A DNA stretch of 64,000 bases. It comes from Lunularia cruciata. Lineage: Eukaryota; Streptophyta; Marchantiopsida; Lunulariales; Lunulariaceae. The notes below the pieces were generated by a model. That model searched no databases and was not told the DNA's origin. It saw only the letters and a list, made by a program, of their open reading frames with translations. Where the stretch lies: positions 310,001 through 374,000 of the forward strand of contig CAOYZS010000005.1 in assembly GCA_948567375.1 (NCBI GenBank), read 5' to 3'. This document shows positions 23,521 to 36,031 of the stretch, piece after piece. Numbering within the stretch: the first letter of the stretch is position 1; every line of letters begins with the position of its first letter. The translations under genes were made by a program, and so were the position numbers.

Positions 23521-24039
23521 ATTTGAAAATTTCAAAATTCTGCCTTTGGACAAGACTACATCTTGAGAGTCATCAGGGTTGATAGCTCCTTAAACATGGT
23601 TGACTCAGCTCAACCCAGTTATATGGAGTTCAAATCCCTTTTCCTCCAAATCGTTTTCACCCAAGGTGATGTCATAGGGATCTTTGTCTTTGACCTCTAC
23701 CTCGTAGCACTCCAAGTAATTAACTTGGACTTCTTCATTTGAGTCATTGAAGACAAAGATGATGGATCTTCAGATTCATCTTTGTCTTCTAACAACATTC
23801 ATTCTCCAAGGTGGAGAACCTTTGTTCAACTCACCGTCACCGGCTTTTGGTCCTCAAAGATGTCCTTTAACCTCAACTTCTATTGGTGCCAATCCACAAT
23901 AACTTGAGTGATGTATAACCAAGGACCTCTGATCAACAATGGATTACTAGTCTTTTTCATTGGTTTGAACATGATGTAATTCAACTTAAATGGCACTCCA
24001 CTGATGATCATAGCAATGTTTGACAACATGCCCAAAGGT

Positions 24040-24200
24040 CATCTCCAAGGTTGATCTGCAAACTTCAACATTTGGGGTGTAGGTTCAAATGTCTAATACC
24101 CCAATCTATCCGCTGTATCTTTTATCATCACATTCACACCTCAACCCGAGTCAATGGGTATAAATGTTATATGCATCCCCTAATCTCCACATCCAGTTTA
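24040..24200 (-). pseudogene. Retroviral-type aspartic protease remnant
   Basis: On the minus strand about 24145-24170 the phrase P-I-D-S-G-stop-G-V-N-V-M appears. D-(S/T)-G followed by a hydrophobic VNVM run is the active-site signature of retroelement proteases. It lies between the zinc knuckles of gag (25.0-25.4 kb) and RT (22.9-23.5 kb), which is the expected order. The codon after DSG is a stop, and the surrounding frame is broken. Confidence 0.65.
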
Positions 24201-25044
24201 AGAGATCCCAAATCTTCTTGTTTAATACAATAAATGGCAGGCAATTCTTTCTTGGTCATCACCCTTACTTTCTTGAGGGCCATACTTAGTTGCTTCTTAT
24301 ATAGCTTGTTGTCCTCTCATAGTTGGCCTAGGTAGATGCCAAATCTGCCACAATGTTGTAATGCCAAATCTGTCATATTGTAGTACTACTCCAAGTTCCA
24401 CCTTCTTGCCCTTTGTTTTTGGATTCAAGGTTCTCTCCTTCTCTAGCCTTTCTTCAAAATGTTGTAGGATAATAGCTAGAGTACCAACAGTTTGAACCCA
24501 AAATTCTTCAGGGTTTACCTACCTTGGCTTGTATGAGATCCTCTAATTTGGATTGCATGTCTGCCAGAAAAATCGGAGGCTTAGTCATTTCTTGAGTCCA
24601 TTGTACTACCTCTTGTATCTCTTTTTGCAAGGCTTTGGCCTTAGATTTAGCCAAGATCTTCTCTTCATTTAAAGATAAGATTGCTTAGGGCCAACGTCTC
24701 TTCACCTTTCTAGAAGATGAAGAAGTGGTACTCACTTCTTTAGGATCGTGCTTCTTTTTCCTTGAGCATGTTTCAACTCATAATACCTCAAGATCCAGCC
24801 ATTCCTATTCTGGAGCCGGCCTTCCTCCTTGAGGCCTCTCTTCTTCCAAAGTTATACAATTTATAGTGGCCTCTCCTTTGGACTGAAGTGCAGCAAGCTC
24901 AAAAGGAGTCTGTATTCTCAAGTGCAGCATGTCAGTAGGAGTCATATTTCACATGAGATTTTGGGTTGGGTGGTTGAGGACATTGACATCCAACATGGTC
25001 TGACCCTTTACAATTTCCACAAAGTGAAACATACCTAATCGGCC

Positions 25045-26760
25045 GCCTCAGCTCAGGACAATTTGGAGACCAATAGCCCATAGAGCTACAATTGTAACAT
25101 GCCCTTGGGCAACATTTTGAGGCCTATTTTGGTTACATATTGGCGGTCTTTGTTGAGGAGCACTATTGTTATACCTTAGTCCATACCTCAGATCTTGATA
25201 CGATGTGCTTGCTTGAGGTTGTACCTCTTGTGTTTGGTACACTGCCTCTTCTTCCTCATTTTGATCGCAACTTAGGATCCAATCAATCCACTACACTGGA
25301 AATGCAGTTTGGGCTTAACACTTTGAATTAGCATGGCCTAACTAGCCACACACAATGCACCATACATTTGGTCTTCCAAATGAACATTTCTTTGGTACTT
25401 TGTCCCAATCATTTGGATCTTAAAATGTACAAACTCTTTAATAAGAGTCTTCAGCGTAGTGTCAATCTTATTTACACCTTAGTTGGGGGTGTCAATACTC
25501 TCTTTCCTCCTTGCCTTTTTATTCTTCTTGGCTTTGAATCTCCTTTGGATTCCAAAGAAGAAATAGAAGACATGGAGGCTTCTTCCAAAGAAGAGAAGGT
25601 ATTGTGAGAAGCTTTACATTTGGTCTTCTTGCCTTTCTTCTCTTGATTTCTTTGGTTACTAGAAGAGTGAGAGTGAGCCACCTCGTATTGGGCAATGTGT
25701 TTGAGTACCTTGTTTAGGGAAGTTACATTCCTCTCCCTAGCAAAGATGCATATCTTTGTGACAAACTACCAAGGAACCAAGTAATGGCTTGGGCATTGGA
25801 GTAACTCACCACATTGGATTGCTTAAGCTCTTGGTTCAATAAGGCCATGAACCGCTCAAAGTAGTCTCTTTACTTCTCCTTCTTTCCTTGTTCCAAATCA
25901 TTGAGTGCCATGAAGACACTCATATCATAATCAACTTCTTGGAATCATTCCAAGAAGTTGTTTCACAAGTCTACCCAGTAGACTAGTCTGAACTCCTTTT
26001 GGGTTACATGAGTGTACCAACTCCTTGCATTCTTTCAAAGTAGACTTGGGAAAATCTGCAACCAATCAATAGAGTCATATTCCTTATTGGCAAAGGAGAT
26101 GATTTTGGATTCCTTGATGAATTCATCAAGATCTTTGTCTTGTTCCGTCCCCTTATACTTTTGGTATGCATGTTTAGTGATGGGTAATAAAGTCATCCTA
26201 TAACTCTGAGGGGTAGGTCACAATAGTGTGGAACTTGATGGACCCAAGCTATTGGCTGGTGATTTGGCATAAGTGTCAACCCAAGGGTTCCAATTCTCCA
26301 AATTCAAAACTTGGTCTTCATAGACAAGTTCTTCTTCAAAAGGTATGGCAATGTCAACCCAAGTTGGAGAAAGAGGTTCAATATCATCAGATGGCTCTTT
26401 AAGATCCCTTTGAGCTAGTCGAGGAATTGTGTGTAAGATATATTGACACTCTTCTTCTGTCAAAATTTTGCCATCTTCTCACGGATGAATTCTTTTATGA
26501 AACCAACTCCCTTGATAGCTTTAGAGGAAGTCGGTGTATTGGGTCACAACGAATATGTTTGTCCACTTGTGTCTTTCTTCTTCTTGGGATTTGGAGATGC
26601 AAAGAAGAACTCACCACCGAACTTCATGTTTCCTTTTTTTGAGGTCCTTCAATGCTTCTTGAACTTCATGAAGAAGTTATAAACCTAATGCCTCCTTTTC
26701 AGATTTGTCATTGGTGGATTGGCTCTTCTAACTTTCTTCTCTTCATGATGCAAAGTTTAT
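25045..26760 (-). pseudogene. Gag remnant of family A internal region (capsid core and two zinc knuckles)
   Basis: The minus-strand frame starting near 26760 reads through the capsid-like core: the KYKGT...DKDLDEFIKE block (26100-26160), DWLQIFPSLL (26030-26060), and a DYFERF...LNQELKQSN block typical of retrotransposon Gag (25800-25880). Downstream are a Lys/Ser-rich linker (25472-25681), a CCHC knuckle C-I-V-C-x4-H-x4-C at about 25310-25355, and a second knuckle at about 25060-25100 in which the His is Tyr. Gag packages the element RNA in virus-like particles. Multiple stops make this copy dead. Confidence 0.8.
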
Positions 26761-26863
26761 TTATAAGCTCTCTCTTCCTATTGCTCTCTCAATGCAAACA
26801 TTCATATTTGCTGGACACTTAGTGTAAGATTCAATTTCAAATTCTTCCACTCTTGAGATTTGT

Positions 26864-26882
26864 ATCCTCAGTAGCAATGTCA
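26864..26882 (-). other. Primer-binding site for tRNA-Asp (worn), element e
   Basis: Minus strand TGACATTGCTACTGAGGAT, seven bases inside the 3' end of LTR e. It differs from the complement of plant tRNA-Asp 3' end (TGGCGCCGTTGCCGGGGAT) at eight places, and all eight are transitions. The same site, better kept, occurs at 48869-48887 and 58414-58432, always next to the LTR end. Confidence 0.75.
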
Positions 26883-26889
26883 AAAATCA

Positions 26890-29174
26890 TGTGACAACCC
26901 AACAAGTATCACTTTTGCGGTAATCAGTAAGTAATAGTCTGTTCCTACGGAGATACAATTCAGAACTAGTCAAATGCAAAGTAAAATGTCACCAATTGGT
27001 TCTTCTTGAATTTAGTCTTTCATGTAAAAACCACACCTAGAAGAGAGTAACAAGTGCTCAATTCACAATCTTGTCACAAATCACAACACCCATAATCATT
27101 AATCTCAATCTCTTTCCAATTCAGCTTCAATTGTGATGATTTAGTTCTCCAAAGAAGGCTACTTCACTACAAAATGACTTTGCCTCATAGTTGTGTTCCA
27201 TCCCTCCATAGAAGGCACAACTTCCTCAACTTGCTTTGCATCAATCCAATATTGCACTCACAATTGTAGAATACTACCTACACTACAAATCCTTATAGAT
27301 CTTTCAAGGCATTGCTTCAATTGCCATCCACTCAGGATCAAACAACCAAAATGAAATCAGATATGCAAAATCCAATATCTAACAAGCTCACTAACTTGCA
27401 CTTTGAAATTCTCCAAGCACTCACAAACTCACACACACAGTTGATACTTGGAATTAAGCTGAAATGACAAGCATTGAGTTACAACACTTTGCTATACTCA
27501 ACTTGAAATAAAAAAAATATGAATATTGAACAACAAAACATTGCAAATGATTACTTTAAATAGGTAGAGCACTTGACAATTATCTAACTAAATACCATTT
27601 CCTAACAGTCTCTAGATCCAAAATGGCAACCCACTCTTCATATCTATTGATTCAAATCTCAAATCAATTATGAATTTTACAATGATGTCTACCTCTTCTC
27701 CAACTTCTACTACTGCCAAATCTTCTTCTACTTCAATCACCTCTTCAGTCTGAATTGAAATTGAAGTCATGGGTAATCTATCTACATCCTTATTCTCTAA
27801 CCCAATATCTTCAATGCCTCAAATAGCTCAGTTGAAGACACTTGCACTCCTACTTCTAGTACTTCATATCAACTTTTCTTGTTCTCCTTACTCCAAAGCT
27901 CATCTAACTCACATCTAGGTAAATCTTATATGAGACAAACCTTGTCTCCTATCTCTAAAATTTTCCTATCTACTCTCTCTCTCTCAAGCAATCAACAATT
28001 TGTTCATATTTGTGTCTTTTTCTTTCTTCTTCCTGGTCTCTTGCACTAACAATTTCAACTTGTGTAGTCTGGCTTCCTCCCACTGAACTTCAGCCAAAGT
28101 ATTGAGCATCTCTCTTACCCTCACAATCACTTTAGTTTCCATCTCCAACTTACTCTTTTCTTCACACTCTTTCTCTCTCCCTACAACTCCTCCAGATATA
28201 TCTGCAACTCAATTTCAAACTCTACTTTTAGTGCTTCCTTCTCCTGCACATGTTGACCAAGTTGAGCTTCCATGCTTCTGATCAACCCTCTTAATCTTTC
28301 TTCTTCTTGATTTCTTATTGTCAATTCATGTTGCCAAGCTTGATCCTTCTTTGCCGCCCTCAACTTTAACCTCTCCAACACTTGCTCCATTACTGTTGTG
28401 ATAGCTTTTGAATGTATGACTTCAACTTGGGCTTAATCAAATTCCACCTTTGACTTCTCAGTTGATGCCTTCTACTTTTGCAATTCTTCAACTTGCCTTT
28501 CAATCTTATCCCTTTGCTTCACAAATTCTTTGTGCAGATTGTTGAAAATTTTCCTCCAAAGTATTGCATCCACCTAAAGTTCTTTGGCTTCTTCTTCTCC
28601 TTGGGTTAACTTCTTCTTTAACTCCAAGATCTCTTCACTCCAATATGTCACTACTTGCAGTTCATCCTGCACTTCAAGATGATCTTTCTTCAACTCTACC
28701 TTCTACTTCTGCAATTGCAATAACAATGGACATACAATCTTTGATAAGTACGCTATTGAATCAACAACCTCCTCTTTGTCATTGTCTTTGTACTCAGCTT
28801 TGACAAGCTCTTCTTTGACCAGTGTCTTACCCCAAAGTCTTGGTCTTCTCACCTTCAGAGTAACTACTTCCAAGCTTTCTTCATCTTCATCCGCTTTAAT
28901 TACTTTGCTCGGTCCTTAAGGTACAAGCTGCATACTTCTCTTCAACCTCATCCCTCACTAGATTTCCAACCTTGGCCTTCTTCTTGGTGTTCTTCTATCT
29001 CCATTGCAAGCAATTCCAAACAAGGAATATCTCCACCTTCCATATGATCAATCACCGCATGGAATTCCTAATCTTCCTCTTCATCATCTTTCTCCCCCAT
29101 CTGCTGGACTTTGGGTTCTCCATCACTCTCATTGTTGGATTCTCCACTTCACAACGTGATTTTTGCCTCTTGGC
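26890..29174 (-). mobile_element. Family A 5' LTR (e), minus strand, cut by family B
   Basis: The 3' end TGTGACAACCC at 26890 adjoins the PBS and gag-pol to its left, so this is the 5' LTR of a minus-strand element. The conserved 3' block and TTTAAATAGG box (about 27553-27562) are followed by badly decayed coiled-coil sequence (one block at 28181-28390) and part of the acidic region. At about 29174 the family B LTR begins, and the rest of e is not found. Confidence 0.85.
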
Positions 29175-29346
29175 GTGAGTATATACATCACTACACAACA
29201 TACATTGTTGTCAACATTATACACTATAGACACATAACTCACACATAAGTCATACATAGACTCGAAAGTGCCAGAATTAATCAGTTTGTTTACACCACTC
29301 GAATCAAATCAACTCAGATTAGTACTTGATCTATCACTCTATACAC

Positions 29347-31213
29347 TATGACAACCCAACATCAGGTAATCAGGTAAGTAAGTTTGTTCCGGCAGAGATA
29401 CTAGTCAAAAATGTCCAAATACAAAGCAAACAATAACAATGTAGTTCTTCTTGGGTTCTTCTTTAATCTCTTAGGTAGAAACCACACCTAGAAGAGAGTA
29501 ACAAGCACTAATTTGCAGTCTCATCACAAATTAACATTGCTTAATCACAACTCCTTCAAATCTTTCCATACAATCTTGATTGTGATGATTCAATCTCTCA
29601 TGAAAATGGCACTTCAATGCAAAACAACTTTACCTCAAAATTGTGTTCCACCTCTCCATTGAAGGCACAACTTCCTTGATCTAAATTGCTTCACATCAAC
29701 ACTGCACTACACTCACAAATGCAGAATACTACCAACACTACAATTCCTCTCAGATCTGTCAAGACTTTGCTTTGATTGCACTTCACTCAGGATCAAACAC
29801 ATAGAATGGAGATCATGGCTACAAAATCCAACATCTAACAACCACACTTATTTGCACTTTGAAATTCTCCAAACACTCACAAACACACACAATGTTGATA
29901 CTTGGAATCAAGCTCAAGCAACGAGCACTAAAATCAACACTTCACTTTATCTATTCTCAAAAATAATGAGCATTGAACAACATTTTCCTACAAATGCCTC
30001 CTTTAAATCGGCAAAGCTCTCGACTGTTATCTAACAACTATACCATTTCCTAACAACTCTTCCTACTTGTAGATCCAAAATGACAATGCACCTCTTCATA
30101 TTTGCCTCTTCAAATCTCAAAACTGTTACTACTCCGATCCCATGTCAACTTCTTCCTCGGCTTCCAATCCCAATGATCTTCCTATCACTTCTCCTTCTTC
30201 AGGTATATCTGATTCTACCAAATCCTTCACTATTTCTACTACTTCTTCACTCAGATCCGCAATTACACTAATAGGCAATCTATCTAACTCTTTTTCTCCC
30301 AACCCACTCTTCTCTAATGTCCCAAATATCAAATCCAAAGACACATGCACTCTTACTTCTGCAACTTTAGGTCTAACTACTATCAATTCCTTCGCTAATT
30401 CTATTATGTACTCATCAAAAATTGTAATTGAAAGCATGGGTACACTATCTACGCCTTCAATTTGCAACCCACTTTCCCCTAATCACTCATGTTACTGACC
30501 CAAAGACACTTACTATCTAATCTTGCACTTCAGGTTTATTCATTACTGCTACTTCTCCGCGAATCTATCTTATCTTCAATCAGAACTGAAATTGAAGTCA
30601 TGGGTATCCTAACTATCTTCTTTCTCTATCCTAACTATTTCAGGTGCTTTAGATATTTGACCCAAATACTTCTACATCAGATGTTTGACTATCCTGGATT
30701 GAATCACATTTGTCTTGAGGCAAAGTCTTTAGACCCAAAGTCATGTAAAACTGAAATCCAAAGTCGTATAAACCCGAAGACACCAACCCAAGGACATTAA
30801 ACTACTTTGTACATCTACTCTCTAAACTTCACATGCTTGTAAATTTTGCTACAGACCTCCAAACTTTGAGATTTTGGTGGCAATGGAAAGCCCTAAACAA
30901 GACACTTCCAGAAAAATATAGCACATATGATTTGGACTTTTTGTCAATGAGATACAGCCCCCGCAAGAATCCCAACATGTAACTTCCATTCCTCCTTCGA
31001 GTGTGCACTCCTTCAACGTCTGATCCAAGTTTTTTCTCTCTCTGACATGAAGTAAGCTTCTTTGGGTCTGATTCAATCTGAGTCCTTCTTCCAATATGAA
31101 GTTGACTTCCTCAGGCTTGATCAAAACATAGGTTTCCACTCATTTCTTCTCCATTTGCTTTCAGCAAGGCACTTCTTCAAAACTCGTCTAAAATGAAAAA
31201 TGCGGGTACCACA
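29347..31213 (-). mobile_element. Short-type family A solo LTR (f)
   Basis: Bounded by TATGACAACCC (29347) and GGGTACCACA (31213), 1867 bp, with a perfect 5-bp duplication TACAC at 29342-29346 and 31214-31218 inside the B2 LTR. The uninterrupted site is visible in B1 at about 4133. It keeps the conserved 3' block and the C-terminal tail of the LTR protein but lacks the N-terminal domain, acidic region and coiled-coil. The copies at 32980-34675 and 35231-36839 share this short plan, so it is a subfamily, not one accidental deletion. Confidence 0.93.
30129..31139 (-). pseudogene. Shortened LTR protein of f: C-terminal tail and unique segment
   Basis: The tail at 30129-30467 contains the family landmarks S-x-x-L-I-F-G-T-LEKSG, L-D-R-L-P and a final VDMGSE. 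Farther upstream (30849-31139) a 96-codon minus-strand stretch contains KPEEVNF, also found in the short copy at 36684-36760 and, worn, near 33090. No coiled-coil is present. Function unknown; it may be only transcribed spacer. Confidence 0.45.
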
Positions 31214-31708
31214 TACACTGCCAACAGTTGGGCACTTATTATAGTCAAGCCACATCCACTCTAGCTAAGAGAATCCAGGTGATGCTCTCAAGCCTTTGTC
31301 CACCATAGCCAAGAACTCGAGGGCTCAACATTAGAGAAGTAAGCTCTCTGGTGTTGCACTTCAAAGATATACCCCTAGGCTTGAGCTAGGTCTGAAACCC
31401 TAATGGTCCCATTGATGGCACACCCAATGGTGCAAAGGGTGCAAAGTGATGGTGGGCCCCACCATGAAGTCAGTACCCCAAACACAAAATCTGACCGTCG
31501 GAAAGTAGTCTATGAGTGATTGCTAAAATACCTCTAATACCACCATCATTGCAACTCTAGTGTCCAAGCAATCTAAATGCAACACTACAAATGGTATGAT
31601 AGTTAGCATGCATATATACATTGCTACATAACATACATCATTGTCAACATCGTACACTATAGGCACATAACTCACACACAAGTCATCCATAGACTCTAAA
31701 GTGCCACA

Positions 31709-31721
31709 ATTGCTCCCCTAG
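31709..31721 (-). other. Polypurine-tract-like sequence of family B2
   Basis: Minus strand CTAGGGGAGCAAT immediately before LTR start TGTGGCAC. The equivalent in B3 is CTAGGGGGATGAT (59593-59605). Position and purine content fit the plus-strand primer of an LTR retrotransposon. Confidence 0.55.
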
Positions 31722-32979
31722 TTGGCAGTTAGGTCCCTCTAGATAGCCATCTATTCCAAGTATATGGTATACCCTATGATGGGCAAAGATCAAGAAGCCA
31801 AGTGCTATTGAGCCCCATTGTTAGTCGCCTGTCTACAATCTATACCATAAAAAGGATGAACTAGCTATAGGTCAAGTTCATCTAAGACATAACCACTATC
31901 CCTAAGGAACCATTGAGGGGGGGAGTCATACATGCCATATGCCATCCTCTCAAATAGCTATCACACACTAACATAATAGTAGCTCTACCAGAAGAGCCAC
32001 ATAATATACATCTCAAGCCTACAAGTACAAGTGCCAAGCTTGGGTGCATGGTGCCATCGATGTTTGGGAGGTGGCATGGCACACAATATTGCACACATGA
32101 TCTTTCCAAACAACACCATCACATGCTTCCCACACAAGGACTCCAAATGGCAAAACCTGTGCACTCTCAAAATATCAAGTGTTGTTGGTGTTGTCTATTG
32201 TAGATATATATAGTCACCTTGATGAAATCAACGGATTGAAGGTATATAACCTCCTCCTCAAAAAGTAGCATAAAATTAGGTATCCTTATGCTGAGCAATC
32301 ACCTAGTTCTCAAAGGCTATTGGCATCACTCTCTGAAAGATCTCTACTTATTGAGAACATGCGCTCATCCATACATTTGGATCATCCAAGTCCAAAACTA
32401 CAATAGCATCTCAACAAATGAGTGCAGGTAAATTAGGATCTTGTCCATGAGTAGAAAGTAAGGAGAGAAGGATGCTAAGGAGGCTTGCTAGTTAAACCAA
32501 TAGCCCATGGTCAACCAAGGTAATTAGAGATCCCAATCTCCCAAGTGGCCTCTTTGCAAACCATACTTTCTCAATCCTCTCTTCACTGTCTAGACCACTC
32601 TCTCTGCTAAACCATCTGCCTCAGAGCAATCTTGGGAGGTAGTACAATGATCAATCAAAGCCTTGTCACACAAGACCTATACTCCCCCAAGAACTCTATA
32701 CCTTAATCAGTCAAAACTTTAATTGGTGCACCAAAATGACTAAGAACCCAATTTAGGAAGGAATAAGCCATCCCTTCATTGGACTTGTCAGGAAGTGCTA
32801 CCAACTCAATCCACTTGAAGAAGTGCTCCACTATCACCAAAACATACACAATGATGTCTCACAATCAACAACATAGGTCTAGTGAAGTCCAAAATCCAAT
32901 GGTAACCCAATCCCGTAATAGGTAATGGGTGTAACTATGGCATGGGAGCATTGAATGATGCTCTAACTTGGTCATAAAC
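31722..32979 (-). pseudogene. Family B pol: integrase core, C-terminus and PHD-like finger
   Basis: Minus strand, many stops. From right to left: ASFNAPMP just after the zinc-binding domain (about 32930-32955), catalytic-core phrases W-x-LDFTRP (about 32890), FSNEGMAYSFLNW-like (about 32780), HFGAPIKVL (about 32720) and EADGLAERVV (about 32600); then a C-terminal module (HRWHHAP..., 32000-32170) and a Cys/His cluster LRCILCGSSG...MLVCDSY-LRGWHMACMTPPL (about 31900-32000). The last resembles a PHD finger (C-x2-C, C-D-x-C, G-W-H-x2-C). Integrase inserts element cDNA; a PHD-like finger could bias target choice through histone binding, which is inference. Confidence 0.75.
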
Positions 32980-34675
32980 CACATTTTCTTGTTTTGTTAT
33001 ATTTTGACAATGAAATGTATAGTTAAGGCAAAATTGAACCCAAATGGAGACAAAAGAAGAAGAATTGAGTCTACATGTCAAACCAAAGGAAATTGACTTC
33101 ATGTTAGAGGAAGAAGGACTTGGATTGGATCAGACCCAAAGAAGCTTACTTTGTGTTAGAGGAAGAGGAAGAAGGAGGAATGGAAGTTGCAGGTCATGAT
33201 TCTTGAGGGAGCTATATCTCATTGACAACAAGTTCAAATTAGTCTTTTGTTTAGGGCTTTCAATTGCCACCAACATCGATGAGTTTGGAGGTTTGTAGCA
33301 AAAGTTACAAGCATTTCAAGTTTCTATAATAGATGTATAGAGTAGTTGATTGACTTTGGGTTGAGGTTCTTTGGGTCCATATTACTTCAAGTCTATGTTC
33401 TTTGGGTGTAGAGACTTTGGGTCTTTATGACTTTGGGTTAGAAACTTCTTTGCCTTAGGACAAAGGTGACCAGATTTGAGGTAGTTGGACCTTGGAGTGT
33501 AGTGAAGGTGACTTTGGGGGACTTGCAAGAGGTATGATAAGAAATTAGAGTAGGAAAAGAAGATATTTAGGATACCCATGACTTCAATTTTAGTTTAGAT
33601 AGAAGATGGGATAGAAATTGAAGGAAAAGTAGCAATAATGAATGAACTCAAAGTGCAAGATCATATAATATGTATCTTTGGATCAATTTTTTGAGACATT
33701 AGAGAGGAGTGGGTCAGAAGATAAAGATGTAGATAGATTAGACATGAGTGCAATTGTAGTTTAGAGTGCAGATATAGTAGAAATAGAAAAGGAATTAGTA
33801 GTATTAGATAGACCCAAAGATATAGAAGTGCAAGAAGTTACTTTGGGTTTAGAAGACAAGGTAGAAGTAGCATTGGATCGGATTCATGACCAATTTGAGA
33901 TAGGAATCGACAGATGTGAAGAAGTGGATTGCCATTTCAGATCTGGAGATAGTTAGGAAATAGTTTAGGAAGTTAGATAACTATCAAGTAATCTTCCTAA
34001 TTAAAGGAGGCCTTTGCAATAAAATGTTGTTTATTATTCATATTCTTGAGAGTAGATAAAGCAAAGTGATGGGAAGCAATGCTCATCGCTTGAGCTTAAT
34101 TCCGAGTATCAATTCTATTTGTGTGTTTGTGAGTGTTGAGAGAAATTTGAAGTGCAAGTTAGTGTGCTTGTTGGATGTTAGATTCTACTACCTTGATCTT
34201 CATTTTGTGTGTTTGATCCTGAGTGAAGTGCAATCAAAGCAATGACTTGATAGATTTGAGAGGAATTGTAGTGTTGGTAGTATTTTGCATTTGTAAGTGA
34301 AGCATTGAGTTGTTGTGAAGCAATTTTGATTGAGGATTTTATGCTTTCAATGGAGGGGTGAAACAAAATTTTAAGGCAAAGTCATCTTACAATGAAGCAG
34401 CCATTTTAAGGAAAGACTGAATCATCACAATTGAGTTTGTTTCGATGGATTTGAATGATTTGTGACTGTGGGTGTCAAATTGTTGTGACAAGACTATGAA
34501 TCAGTGCTTGTTACTCTCTTTTCAATGTGCTTTCTACTTGAGATATTAAGACACAACCAAGAAAAACTAATTGTTACTATTTGCTTTGTATTTGACCAAT
34601 TCTGAATCATATCTCTATGGGAACAAACTATACTTACTTGATTGCCACAAAAGTGATATTTTCTATGTTGTCACA
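32980..34675 (+). mobile_element. Short-type family A LTR (n), plus strand, inside family B pol
   Basis: From about 32980 (CCACATTTTCTTGTTTTG, the terminal TGTGGTAC mostly lost) to GTTGTCACA at 34675, about 1.7 kb. It is the short type, with the unique segment at 33040-33330, protein tail at 33690-33880 and conserved 3' block at 33960-34675. It cuts the family B integrase gene between the zinc-binding domain (right) and the catalytic core (left). Joining the flanks restores the continuous pol text, which proves the insertion. Confidence 0.8.
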
Positions 34676-35077
34676 CACACATCTGGCAACAAACTATTGT
34701 ACCTCAATTTGCATACCGTGCCACCAATAATGACTCTAGAGCAAGCTATATGTATGCTTTACTCCAAAATGTTCTAGCTCCTATGTGAGCATGACGGACC
34801 AACTATGGTCTTTGAGATGGAAGTGGTACTACCCGCACTCTACCATCCCCTGTACATGCAAAAGGTTTCTGCACTCCAATCTGAACCATTTGGCTGACTA
34901 GCAAACACGGTCTCTCTCCTTGGCCCCAATTGTGCTACTCACAACACTAGTGCAAAGATAGTCGATCACTAAGATGCCATCATGAATGTCTCATTGAATT
35001 GTACCAATATCTTCACTCTCTGGATCTGTGACCGTAATAACTTCTCCTGTATGCATTGAGAGAGATACCACCAAAGC
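34676..35077 (-). pseudogene. Family B pol: spacer and integrase zinc-binding domain
   Basis: On the minus strand the phrases AKERDRVC and SAKWFRLECRNLL (about 34880-34930), then VRVVPLPSQRP, LVRHAH, HFGVKHTYSLL, HYWWHGMQIEVQ and FVARCV (34676-34830) are seen across shifting frames. This is the H-H-C-C zinc-binding domain that precedes the integrase core in Ty3/gypsy pol. It continues directly, beyond LTR n, into 32979. Confidence 0.75.
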
Positions 35078-35230
35078 TGTGGTACCCACATTTTATTTTA
35101 TTTTTAAATGAAGAAGAAGAAGTGCATAAAGAAGTCGGATTGTGCCTATATGGCCAAAGAAGGCAAAGAAAAGTGACTTCGGGATGAAACCCAAGGTAAC
35201 ATGGCTTCGGGTCATAAGGTGAAGTACTCA
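35078..35230 (+). mobile_element. Family A LTR 5' end fragment (t), plus strand
   Basis: TGTGGTACCCACATTTT at 35078 starts a standard 5' segment (AGTCGGATTG, GGCAAAGAAAAGTG, CTTCGGGATGAAACCC blocks). It stops near 35230, where a minus-strand short LTR takes over. It may be the missing front of LTR o. It is inserted in family B pol (left flank AAAGC). Confidence 0.8.
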
Positions 35231-35981
35231 GACTTGAAAACTTCATTGCAAAGAACAATTTTGCCTCAGAATTGTGTTCCACCACTCCACTGAAAGCACA
35301 ACTTCCTCGACCGAAATTGCTTCACATCAACTTCATGCTGCACTCACAAATGCAGAATACTACCAACACTACAATTCTTCTCAGATCTATCAAGGCATTG
35401 CTTTGATGCACTTCACTTAGGATCAAACACACAGAATCAAGGCTGTAGAATCCAACATCCACAGACACATTGACTTGCACTTCGGAATTCTCCATACACT
35501 CACAAACACCAACACGGAATTGACAATTGGAATTAAGCTCAAGGGACGAGCACTGAAAATAGCACTTTGCTTTATCTATTTCTGAAATATGAATACTGAA
35601 CAACATAATATTGCGAATGCTCCCCCTTAAATACTGAAGCAAATGGCAGTTCTTCCTACCTATGCACCACTTCCTAACATCTTTTCCTACTTGCAGATCC
35701 AAACTGACAATTCATATTTGCCTCTTCCTATCTCAAAACTGTTTCTTACCCCGATCCGATGTCTACCTCATCATCGGCTTCCAAACCCAATGATCTTCCT
35801 AGTACTTCTCCTTCTTTGGGTATATCTAATTCTACTAATTCCTTCACTACTTCTACTACTTCTACACTAGGAACTACAATTGCACTAAGGAGCGACTTAT
35901 CTAACTCTTTATCTCCTGACCCACTCTTCTCTAATGTCTCAAATAATAAGTCCGATGACCCTTGAATTCCTACTTTTGCAA

Positions 35982-36031
35982 CATCGGGTCTAATTACAAT
36001 CAATTCCATCGGGTCTAATTACAATCAATTC
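35982..36031. repeat. 25-bp perfect tandem duplication
   Basis: A 25-bp unit starting CATCGGGTCTAATTACAATC occurs twice head to tail (35982-36006, 36007-36031) within LTR g. Other short-type copies have it once. Confidence 0.95.

Larger units (their letters stand above)
29175..31708 (-). mobile_element. Family B LTR (B2), split by A LTR f
   Basis: Minus-strand LTR starting TGTGGCACTTTAG (31708) and ending near TATATACTCA (about 29175). Without the nested LTR f it is about 660 bp, matching B3 (657 bp). Its 5' end is preceded by a purine-rich tract and pol, so it is a 3' LTR. The first ~100 bp and last ~110 bp of the LTR are near-copies of each other. Confidence 0.85.
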
